Origin: Victivallales bacterium Lenti_02
GTDB taxonomy: Bacteria; Verrucomicrobiota; Lentisphaeria; Oligosphaerales; Lenti-02
Direction: 5' to 3'
Assembly (NCBI GenBank): GCA_001603055.1
Contig: LVAZ01000157.1
Coordinates: 1-8,656 of the forward strand
Length of the DNA stretch: 8,656 nt
The position numbers were made by a program, and so were the translations under genes. Positions 1-5,794 of this stretch are shown here, one piece after another (within the stretch, counting starts at the first letter, position 1; every line of letters starts with the position of its first letter). The notes below the pieces were generated by a model that saw only the letters and a program-made list of their open reading frames with translations, was not told where the DNA came from and searched no databases.

Positions 1-786
1 TCTCTGGACCATGTCCGGGAACTGGCCCGGACAGCGGAGGCGGAGATCGTGGCGGTGGCGGGAGGCGACGGCACGATCCATGCCGCGCTCAATGGGATTT
101 TGGCGCGGGAGGGGGAGCAAGCGGCGCTGGCGGTGCTCTATGCGGGAACCAGTCCCGACTTCTGCCGGTTCCACGGCATTCCCACCGATGTGCCCGGCGC
201 GCTGCGCACCTTGCGCGAGGGCGTCGTCCGGCGGCGCGATGTGGGGCGGGTGCGGTTCCACAACGCGGCGGGCGGCGAGGAGACGGCCTGGTTCGGTTGC
301 AGCGTCAATCTGGGCATCGGCGCGGTGGTGGCGGCGCGGGCGAACCGCTGGCGACGGTTTCTGGGGGATCGGTTGGGGACGGGCGCGGCGGTGCTCAGCG
401 CCCTCGGCGGGCCGCATCCGGACTTGCGTCTGGTCGTGGACGGCGAGGCCCCGCTGGACTTGCCCCGCTGCTGTCATCTCTGCATCGCCAAAAGCCCCTG
501 GATCGCCTCCGGCCTGAACTTCGCCGGGGACTTGACCCCCGAGGACGGGCGGCTGGCGATTCTGGCGGTATATGACCGGTCACTTCTTGGTCTCCTGCGC
601 CTGTTGCCGTCCTTCTACAGCGGCAGGGTCAGCAATCGGCCCGGCGTGCTGTTCCGTTTTGCCCGTTCGCTGGCGGTGGCGGGGGCCGGAGCGATGGAAT
701 GCGACGGCGACCCGCGCGGTTTCCTGCCGGTGCGGGCCGAGATTCAGCCGGGGGCCTTGCGCCTGCTGGTTCCGGAGTCAACATGA
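1..786 (+). CDS. Diacylglycerol/sphingolipid kinase family lipid kinase (5'-truncated by window)
   Basis: The reading frame is already open at base 1, so the true start lies upstream; 261 residues are visible. The kinase signature GGDGT is at fragment residues 21-25, followed by HAALNGIL, as in the catalytic domain of diacylglycerol, sphingosine and ceramide kinases, which transfer phosphate from ATP to a lipid hydroxyl at the membrane. The second nucleotide-site motif, normally GTxNDxA, reads GTSPDFC (49-55), with Pro in place of Asn. The C-terminus keeps the family's DG(E/D)P...P...EI.P.AL..LVP pattern as CDGDPRGFLPVRAEIQPGAL. There is no signal peptide or clear membrane segment in the visible part. 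The stop overlaps the next start (ATGA). Because an Spt-like enzyme and a reductase follow in the same operon, I infer a sphingoid base or ceramide as substrate, but the sequence alone supports only a lipid kinase. Fold family is confident, substrate is not. Confidence 0.88.
   Translation, partial: SLDHVRELARTAEAEIVAVAGGDGTIHAALNGILAREGEQAALAVLYAGTSPDFCRFHGIPTDVPGALRTLREGVVRRRDVGRVRFHNAAGGEETAWFGCSVNLGIGAVVAARANRWRRFLGDRLGTGAAVLSALGGPHPDLRLVVDGEAPLDLPRCCHLCIAKSPWIASGLNFAGDLTPEDGRLAILAVYDRSLLGLLRLLPSFYSGRVSNRPGVLFRFARSLAVAGAGAMECDGDPRGFLPVRAEIQPGALRLLVPEST
774..777 (+). promoter_or_regulatory. Ribosome binding site for the ThiL-like gene
   Basis: GGAG lies 5 bases before the ATG at 783, inside the end of the kinase gene. 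It supports starting the ThiL-like protein there rather than at further-upstream in-frame ATG or GTG codons that would overlap the kinase by about 80 bases. Confidence 0.6.
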
Positions 787-1745
787 ACGAATACGAGCTG
801 ATCCGGCAAATCGCCGCCCGGTTCCCGCGCGCGGCGGCACAGGTGAACGACCTGTTCACGGCGGATGCCGAACTGGTCCGCCTCGCCGATGGTTTGTGGG
901 CCTTCACCACCGACGAGTTATCCGCCGAGGAGGATGGTTTCACGGCCGACGATCCGGTGGCGCTGGGTGCCAATCTGGCGGTGGCGACTATTCATGACCT
1001 CTTCGCGGTCGGGGCCATGCCTGCCTTTTTCCTCTCGGCTCTGGTCCTGCCGCGTGCCCAGCCGGACGGTTTCGCGACCGGTTTGGCCGAGGGGCTGGCC
1101 GGGGTTCTGGCTGCCTGCGGCTGTCGTCATCTGGGGGGGGATTTGGGCAGCGGCATGGATTGGCGGTTCACGGGGACGGCCTTCGGGCCGGTGGCCGGAG
1201 AAGGGTTCTCCCGCCGGTTCGCGGCGGCTGAGGCCGAACTGTGGGTCAGCGGGCCTCTGGGCGATGCGAATGCGGCTCTGCTGGCTGGCTGCCCCACCCC
1301 CCGCTTCGAACTGCGGCTCGATTTGGCGCGGCGCCTGGTTGGCCATGCCGTGGCCTGCATCGACACCAGCGGCGGGCTGCTGGATTCCCTCCAGATGCTG
1401 GCGCGGGTGAATCCGGCCCATCGCCTGGACATCGAATGGTCCCGGATACCCTTGGCCGACTCGGTCGTCCCCGTGGCCAGGCAGGCGGGATTGCCTGCGG
1501 CGGCGGCGCTGGTGGCGGGAGCGGGCGAATATGAGCTGGTGTTCGGGATTCGCCAGGATGACCCGCTGCGTTCGGAGCTGGCGGAAGCCGGTGCCCGGCG
1601 GATTGGAACCTGCCAGCGTTCGGACCGGCCGGGGCTGTGGCTTTCCGGCCAGCCGGCCCCCGTCTGTCCGGACCCCCGTGCTTTTCCCACGCGCCAGGCC
1701 TATCTGGCGGCAGTGGTGCAAACGGTCCTGAACGTGGAGGATTGA
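783..1745 (+). CDS. AIR synthase-related / thiamine-phosphate-kinase-like protein, divergent
   Basis: A 320-residue protein of the ThiL/PurM/SelD/HypE ATP-binding superfamily. ThiL-type landmarks occur in the right order: FTTDEL (41-46, ThiL's STDxL), ANLAVATIHDLFAVGAMP (63-80, ThiL's NLSDxAAMGA.P), HLGGDLGS (117-124, GGDT), CIDTSGGLLDSL (192-203, DLSDGL) and GAGEYELVF (246-254, GGEDYEL). Length matches ThiL (about 320). Several acidic residues that bind Mg-ATP in true ThiL are changed: the N-terminal GDD is TADAE, SDG is SGG, and GGED is GAGE. Asp44, Asp72, Asp120 and Asp194 remain. It is therefore probably not an ordinary thiamine-monophosphate kinase. No thiamine gene is nearby; its neighbours are lipid enzymes, to which it is coupled by an ATGA overlap upstream and a 2-base gap downstream. 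A phosphotransfer or ATP-dependent role on a lipid intermediate, or a non-catalytic role, is inference only. Fold assignment is good; function is unknown. Confidence 0.82.
   Translation: MNEYELIRQIAARFPRAAAQVNDLFTADAELVRLADGLWAFTTDELSAEEDGFTADDPVALGANLAVATIHDLFAVGAMPAFFLSALVLPRAQPDGFATGLAEGLAGVLAACGCRHLGGDLGSGMDWRFTGTAFGPVAGEGFSRRFAAAEAELWVSGPLGDANAALLAGCPTPRFELRLDLARRLVGHAVACIDTSGGLLDSLQMLARVNPAHRLDIEWSRIPLADSVVPVARQAGLPAAAALVAGAGEYELVFGIRQDDPLRSELAEAGARRIGTCQRSDRPGLWLSGQPAPVCPDPRAFPTRQAYLAAVVQTVLNVED
1736..1740 (+). promoter_or_regulatory. Ribosome binding site for the Spt-like gene
   Basis: GGAGG is 7 bases before the ATG at 1748 and overlaps the last codons of the preceding gene. This decides the start at 1748 over in-frame codons further upstream, which would run deep into the ThiL-like gene. 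Confidence 0.7.
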
Positions 1746-1747
1746 GG

Positions 1748-3016
1748 ATGGAATCCGCAGCGGCAAAAGTCAGTTTCGAGAGTTTTCTGCCCGGCGGGGG
1801 AGGGGAGATTTTCGCCAAGATCGACGGCTTGGCCACCCATCTGGCCGCCCATCCCGAACCCTGTCTCGACGCGCTGAACCACGAACTGCTCAGTGCCACC
1901 GACCGGCAGACCATCGTGCGCGACCACGGAAACCGGGAACGTCAACTGGTGATGATGGGATCGAACTCCTTTCTCAATCTGGCCCGGCATCCGCGGGTGG
2001 TCGCCGCCGCCAAGGCCGCCATCGACCGGTTCGGCTACGGGATGGGAGCGGTCCCCGTCTACGCGGGCACCACCGACCTGCACCGCGAACTCGAACGCCG
2101 CATCGCCCGGTTCCTCCGCCGCGAGGATGCCATTCTCTTCCCCTGCGGCTACAGCGGCAACGTGGGGGTAATCAGCGCCCTGTGCGGACCGGGGGACGTG
2201 ATTCTGAACGATGCGGCGAACCACGCCTCCATATTCGACGGGGGGCGGCTGTCGGGGGCTGATCTCAAAATCTACCTTCACGGCAATCTGCGGCATCTGG
2301 AAAAACAGTTGCGCCAGCTTCCCGCCGGGCAGAAGGGGCGGCTGATCGTGACCGACGGGGTGTTCTCGATGGACGGGGATTTGGCCCCGCTGGCCGAAAT
2401 CTGCGACTTGGCCGAGCGCTACGGGGCGCGGGTGATGGTGGACGACGCCCACGGCATCGGCGTGGTGGGGCCAAGCGGACGGGGCACTCCCGAAGCCTGT
2501 GGCTGCCTGGAGCGGGTGGATGTGCTCTACGGCACTTTGAGCAAGGCGCTGGCCGGCATCGGCGGCTACTGCGCCGGTTCCGCCGCCCTGGTCAACTACC
2601 TGCGGCTGTATGCCCGCACGTTCTTCTTCTCCACCAGCCTGCCCGCGCCGGTGGTGGCCGGGTTGATCGAAATCATCGATCTGCTGGAAACGGATGCGGC
2701 GGGCCGCCGGGAGCTGTGGGAGAATATCGAGTACCTCAAGCAGGGCTTGGCTCAGATCGGCCTGGATACGGGGCACAGCGCCTCCGCCATCGTGCCGGTC
2801 ATGGTCCGGGACGAGGAGAAACTGGCCCGGCTGCACGCGGCTCTGGTCGAGCACGGGGTGTTCACCAACATCGTGACCTATCCCGCCGTGCGCCGCAAGG
2901 ACTGCCGCCTGCGGCTCAACGTGATGTCCGCTCATACCCACGCGGATTTGGACCATGTGATCGCCACTCTGGGACGGCTGGCCGGGGAGTTGGGAATCGG
3001 GAAGGGGGACGCATGA
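1748..3016 (+). CDS. Alpha-oxoamine synthase, probable serine palmitoyltransferase-like enzyme
   Basis: A 422-residue PLP enzyme of fold type I that condenses an amino acid with an acyl-CoA or acyl-ACP and releases CO2. The PLP lysine is K266 in GTLSKALAGIGGY. His159 (NHAS) stacks on the cofactor, and Asp232 and His235 (VDDAHG) bind the pyridine ring. From memory, these positions nearly coincide with H159, D231, H234 and K265 of the 420-residue soluble Sphingomonas SPT, and the MGSNSFLNL, NHASIFDGG, GVFSMDGDLAPL and SAIVPVM blocks also resemble SPT. The family also contains BioF, KBL and HemA; SPT-like is favoured by length, sequence around the lysine, and lipid-enzyme neighbours. One oddity: the position I align with Arg378 of Sphingomonas SPT is Thr377, while the Arg390 equivalent (R389) is kept. 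No N-terminal membrane helix is present, so it should be cytosolic. Its stop overlaps the reductase start (ATGA). Chain length and amino-acid substrate cannot be read from sequence. Confidence 0.87.
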   Translation: MESAAAKVSFESFLPGGGGEIFAKIDGLATHLAAHPEPCLDALNHELLSATDRQTIVRDHGNRERQLVMMGSNSFLNLARHPRVVAAAKAAIDRFGYGMGAVPVYAGTTDLHRELERRIARFLRREDAILFPCGYSGNVGVISALCGPGDVILNDAANHASIFDGGRLSGADLKIYLHGNLRHLEKQLRQLPAGQKGRLIVTDGVFSMDGDLAPLAEICDLAERYGARVMVDDAHGIGVVGPSGRGTPEACGCLERVDVLYGTLSKALAGIGGYCAGSAALVNYLRLYARTFFFSTSLPAPVVAGLIEIIDLLETDAAGRRELWENIEYLKQGLAQIGLDTGHSASAIVPVMVRDEEKLARLHAALVEHGVFTNIVTYPAVRRKDCRLRLNVMSAHTHADLDHVIATLGRLAGELGIGKGDA

Positions 3017-4041
3017 GGTCGGTGCTCGTCACCGGTGCCGCCGGGTTCATTGGCGGGCATGTGGTCGAGACGTTCCTGGCGGCGGGCTGGCGGGTTTTCG
3101 CCCTGGTCCACCGGCGGCGTTCGGCGCGGCTGGAACGATTGGCCGACCGGATCGGGATTCTGGAAGGCGACGTGGCGGAGCCGGATTCGGTGTGGGCGGT
3201 GTTGGCCGCCTGCCGCCGGGAGGCGGGCGCGCCACCGGTGGTGGCGCACTGCGCGGGCAGGGCCTCCGACGTGGGTCGGGACGAGGAATTCCGGCGGGCC
3301 AATTTCGAGAGTGTGGTCCATCTCGGCGAGGCGGTGCGGCGCGGCGAGGCGGAGCGCCTGGTATTCGTCTCCACCACCGATGTCTACGGCATCCTCGACC
3401 AGGCGGGGACGGACGAGGATTCCACGCCCCTCCGGGCCGTGCCCGACAATCCCTATCCCCGCTACAAAATCCGGGCCGAGGAATGGCTGCGCGCCCATGT
3501 TCCCCCGGAATCCTGGAGCATCATCCGTCCGGCGGCCGTTTGGGGGGCGGACGATCCCACCATGAGCGCGCGGGTGGTTGCCTTCCTCCGGATTTCGCCG
3601 GTGATCGTCCATTTCGGTCCCTGGCGCGGGCGCAACCGCTGGCCCTTGGCCCAGGTGCGGAACGTGGCGGCGGCGGTCCGCCTGGGGGCGGAGTGCCCGG
3701 CGGCGCGGGGGCTGGCGATCAATGTGCTGGACAGCGAGTGGACTTCGGTCGACGACTTCTACCGCCTGCTTGCCCAAGCCTATTTTCCCGGAAAACGGTA
3801 CCGCACTCTTTATCTGCCCCGCTGGCTGGGCTGGCCCTTCGCCGCCACTGTTTCGGGAATCAGCAATCTGTTGAATCTCGCCCACCCCTGCGCCGACCCC
3901 TCGGCCTACGCGCTCGCAGTCGTCAGCCACAATCTGGATTTCGCCAATGGCCGCTGGCTGGCCCTGATGAGGCAGGCGGGAATCGAACCGGTGACCCGCG
4001 AGCAGGGAATCGCGGAACTCACGGCTGATTCCCAGGCATGA
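3013..4041 (+). CDS. NAD(P)-dependent epimerase/dehydratase family reductase (extended SDR, 3-beta-HSD-like)
   Basis: A 342-residue extended short-chain dehydrogenase. The Rossmann nucleotide motif TGAAGFIGGH is at residues 7-16, followed by an Arg-rich end of the second strand (HRRRSAR), which favours NADP. The acidic GDV at 52-54 and HCAG at 79-82 fit the family. The catalytic residues are the Ser/Thr set at 120-122 (STTD) with Tyr148 and Lys152 (YxxxK), then the RPAAVWG block at 172-178. The C-terminal half is the variable substrate lobe, with a hydrophobic stretch around LYLPRWLGWPFA (266-277) that could contact a lipid or membrane. The start is preceded by a G-rich site (AAGGGGG) 4 bases upstream and overlaps the Spt-like stop. 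In Caulobacter an SDR of this general type (CerR) reduces the keto group left by SPT; that role here is inferred from context. A sugar-nucleotide epimerase is the main alternative, but no sugar-nucleotide genes are nearby. Confidence 0.85.
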   Translation: MRSVLVTGAAGFIGGHVVETFLAAGWRVFALVHRRRSARLERLADRIGILEGDVAEPDSVWAVLAACRREAGAPPVVAHCAGRASDVGRDEEFRRANFESVVHLGEAVRRGEAERLVFVSTTDVYGILDQAGTDEDSTPLRAVPDNPYPRYKIRAEEWLRAHVPPESWSIIRPAAVWGADDPTMSARVVAFLRISPVIVHFGPWRGRNRWPLAQVRNVAAAVRLGAECPAARGLAINVLDSEWTSVDDFYRLLAQAYFPGKRYRTLYLPRWLGWPFAATVSGISNLLNLAHPCADPSAYALAVVSHNLDFANGRWLALMRQAGIEPVTREQGIAELTADSQA

Positions 4042-4048
4042 AGTCGCT

Positions 4049-4085
4049 GCCGCACGAGGTGCCGGGTTGCGGCTTCTCCACCCGG
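4049..4085. other. Possible H-type pseudoknot or weak bidirectional terminator in convergent spacer
   Basis: GCCGCA (4049-4054) pairs with TGCGGC (4068-4073), and CCGGGT (4062-4067) pairs with ACCCGG (4080-4085). The order is interleaved, so both stems can form together as a pseudoknot with loops of 7, 0 and 6 bases. There is no T-tract on either strand, so it is not a standard intrinsic terminator. In GC-rich DNA such pairings can arise by chance. Confidence 0.25.
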
Positions 4086-4101
4086 ATAGGGGGTCGGATC
4101 G

Positions 4102-5298
4102 TCAGCCCTCGTGGGTGTAGTTGTCGAAGTAGCCCTGGACGAGGACGACGGGGGTTCCCTTGTCGCCACTGCCGGAGGTGAGGTCGCAGAGCGAGCCCAG
4201 CAGGTCGGTCAGGCGGCGGGGCGTGGTGCCCTGGGAATCCATCTTGCCGACCAGGTTGCCTTCCTTGGCCCGGATGTAGCCGGAGATGGCGGTGCGCAAC
4301 TCGGCCCCGGACAGGTGGGAGAACTGGTTGTCCGCCAGATACTTGAGCTTCACCTCGTTGGGCTGCCCTTCGAGGCCCCTGGTGAAGGCGGGGGAAACCA
4401 CGGGGTCGGCCAGTTCCCAGATTTTGCCGACCGGGTCCTTGAAGGCGCCGTCCCCGTAGACCATGACTTCCACGGTCTTGCCGGTGCATTCGCGCAGCGT
4501 GTCCTGGATGGTCTCGACGATGGGCTGGGCTCCGCGGGGGAAGAGCTTGACGGTGTTCTCGGTGGCCTTGTTGCTGCCGAGCAGCCCGTATTCGGGATTG
4601 TAGCCGCTGCCATCGACGGAGGCGGAGAGAATGTCGTCGAGCCCGCAGACGCGGCTGGCCCCGGCGGCTTTCAGCAGGCGTTTGGTGCGGGCGCGGGTGT
4701 GGATGTCGCAGCAGAGCACCTGACTGGTGCGGGAGAGGATGGCGCGGCAGTCGTTGGCGAGCAGGATTTCCGCCTGGCAACCTTCCGCCTCGATCAGTTC
4801 CCGATAGTAGGCGAGGTAGTCCACCCCGGTGAAGGTGTGGCGGCAGTCGCTGAACAGGGTGCGGAACCGTTCCTCGGTGAGCACATCCTTCCAGGGGTCG
4901 ATGCCCTGCGCGTCCAGTTGGTCGAGGTCCACGAGATGATTGCCCACCTCGTCGGAGGGGTAGCTGAGCATGAGGGCGATGCGCCGGGCACCGCGGGCGA
5001 TTCCCTTCAGGCAGATGGCGAAGCGGTTCCGGCTCAGGATGGGGAAGATGACGCCCAGGGTGTCGCCGGGAAAGCGGGCGCGGACATCGGCGGCGATCTG
5101 GTCCACGCTGGCGTAGTTGCCCTGCGCCCGCGCCACCACCGCCTCGGTGATGCCGATGACATCCCGGTCCGCCAGACGGAAACCGCCGCTCTGCTGCGCG
5201 GCCAGCACGCTGTCGACGACGATCCGGGCGATGTCGTCGCCCTGCCGGATGATCGGCGTCCGGATGCCCCGCGCCGTGGTTCCAACCATTCGTTCCAT
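4102..5298 (-). CDS. CofE-like protein, coenzyme F420-0:L-glutamate ligase family (long bacterial form)
   Basis: A 398-residue protein resembling the F420-0 gamma-glutamyl ligase family, whose archaeal members add glutamate to F420-0 using GTP. Matching features are the N-terminal GIRTPIIRQGDDIARIV (11-27), DRDVIGITEAVVARAQGNY (44-62, like the family's GDVLVI..KIVSKAEG), DDILSASVDGSGYNPEYGLLG (221-241) and VMVYGDGAFKDPVGKIWE (279-296). It is much longer than the roughly 250-residue archaeal CofE and fits the larger bacterial homologues. No other F420 biosynthesis gene (CofC, CofD, CofG/H) is visible, so a true F420 role is doubtful; a related ATP/GTP-dependent glutamyl ligation is possible. 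The start at 5298 is chosen from AAGGAG 9 bases upstream. It sits 41 bases after the small secreted protein gene and is probably co-transcribed with it. Its 3' end converges on the reductase. Family call is fairly firm; substrate is unknown. Confidence 0.75.
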   Translation of the reverse strand: MERMVGTTARGIRTPIIRQGDDIARIVVDSVLAAQQSGGFRLADRDVIGITEAVVARAQGNYASVDQIAADVRARFPGDTLGVIFPILSRNRFAICLKGIARGARRIALMLSYPSDEVGNHLVDLDQLDAQGIDPWKDVLTEERFRTLFSDCRHTFTGVDYLAYYRELIEAEGCQAEILLANDCRAILSRTSQVLCCDIHTRARTKRLLKAAGASRVCGLDDILSASVDGSGYNPEYGLLGSNKATENTVKLFPRGAQPIVETIQDTLRECTGKTVEVMVYGDGAFKDPVGKIWELADPVVSPAFTRGLEGQPNEVKLKYLADNQFSHLSGAELRTAISGYIRAKEGNLVGKMDSQGTTPRRLTDLLGSLCDLTSGSGDKGTPVVLVQGYFDNYTHEG

Positions 5299-5307
5299 TC
5301 GCTTGAA

Positions 5308-5313
5308 CTCCTT
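5308..5313 (-). promoter_or_regulatory. Ribosome binding site for the CofE-like gene
   Basis: AAGGAG on the minus strand, 9 bases before the ATG ending at 5296-5298. A second in-frame ATG three codons later lies too far away (18 bases), so the first is preferred. Confidence 0.65.
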
Positions 5314-5339
5314 GTGATCGGCTACCCGCGCGGGCGGGG

Positions 5340-5708
5340 TCATTCCTGCTTGACGGCTTCGATGAGCATGCGGATGAAACGCTGGGCCTCGTCCGCCGTC
5401 CGGAACTGGAATTGGTACACTTCGCCGGGATTGGCTTCGTTGCCGCTCGGACGGCCCGCTCGGGAGCGTCCCGGCACGAGGATTTTGCCGCTGTCGTAGA
5501 CCAGCACCACATTCCGCGGGAAACGTTCCTCGTTCACCCGGCTCAGATAGAATTCGATGATCCGGTTCTTGGCGAGGCACCAGCAGCCGACCCCCTCCGC
5601 GTCCTCGAACACAACGAATTTGCCGGCGCTGCGGACGGAATCGAAGGCCCGCGCGGGAAAGGCGGCGAGGAGACAGAGAGTACAAAGGACGAGCAACTGT
5701 TTCTTCAT
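5340..5708 (-). CDS. Small secreted protein of unknown function
   Basis: A 122-residue protein I do not recognise. It begins with a clear signal peptide: MKK, a hydrophobic core LLVLCTLCLLAAF (5-17) and a likely cleavage after ARA (19-21), leaving about 101 residues outside the cytoplasm. There is no lipobox Cys right after the hydrophobic core, so it is probably not a lipoprotein. The mature part has a Cys-Trp-Cys cluster (GCWC, 41-44), beta-strand-like segments (KFVVFED, NVVLVYDSGKILVPG) and a C-terminal amphipathic helix (TADEAQRFIRMLIEAVKQ) reminiscent of small secreted proteins with a single alpha/beta domain. The start is set by a near-perfect AGGAGGT 5 bases upstream; an in-frame ATG 11 codons earlier lacks this spacing and would spoil the signal peptide. 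A promoter-like sequence precedes it, and the CofE-like gene follows after 41 bases. Confidence 0.72.
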   Translation of the reverse strand: MKKQLLVLCTLCLLAAFPARAFDSVRSAGKFVVFEDAEGVGCWCLAKNRIIEFYLSRVNEERFPRNVVLVYDSGKILVPGRSRAGRPSGNEANPGEVYQFQFRTADEAQRFIRMLIEAVKQE

Positions 5709-5713
5709 GACGC

Positions 5714-5720
5714 ACCTCCT
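5714..5720 (-). promoter_or_regulatory. Strong Shine-Dalgarno for the secreted protein gene
   Basis: AGGAGGT on the minus strand, 5 bases before the ATG at 5706-5708. This is the closest match to the consensus in the window, implies efficient translation and fixes the start. Confidence 0.75.
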
Positions 5721-5743
5721 GATGGCAAGAATGTAGCCCACAT

Positions 5744-5772
5744 ATGATGATGGGCACTTCCCGCTTCGTCAA
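5744..5772 (-). promoter_or_regulatory. Candidate sigma-70-type promoter for secreted protein / CofE-like pair
   Basis: On the minus strand TTGACG (5772-5767, 5 of 6 to the -35 consensus) is followed after 17 bases by CATCAT (5749-5744, 4 of 6 to the -10). It lies in the 86-base gap after the M24 peptidase gene and upstream of the strong ribosome binding site. The -10 is imperfect. Confidence 0.4.
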
Positions 5773-5794
5773 CTGCTTGGCGGAAAACCGGAGG

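Noticed and set aside
699..782. N-terminal extension of the ThiL-like gene
   Set aside because: It would overlap the kinase gene heavily, encodes low-complexity Arg/Pro/Ala-rich sequence typical of a shifted GC-rich frame, and a ribosome site lies just before the ATG at 783.
1700..2956. 418-codon - strand frame opposite the Spt-like gene
   Set aside because: Antisense shadow; the PLP enzyme on the + strand has full catalytic motifs and a proper ribosome site.
1748..4041. Spt-like plus SDR genes as a threonine degradation pair (KBL plus threonine dehydrogenase)
   Set aside because: Both families fit loosely, but the PLP lysine region lacks KBL's GTLGKALGGASGG pattern and the SDR N-terminus resembles 3-beta-HSD/CerR-type reductases more than SDR-type threonine dehydrogenase.
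4111..5499. Long open frame on the + strand opposite the CofE-like and secreted protein genes (462 codons)
   Set aside because: It is antisense to two well-supported genes, is rich in Gly/Ala/Val/Asp with no recognisable motif, and long antisense frames are expected at this GC content.
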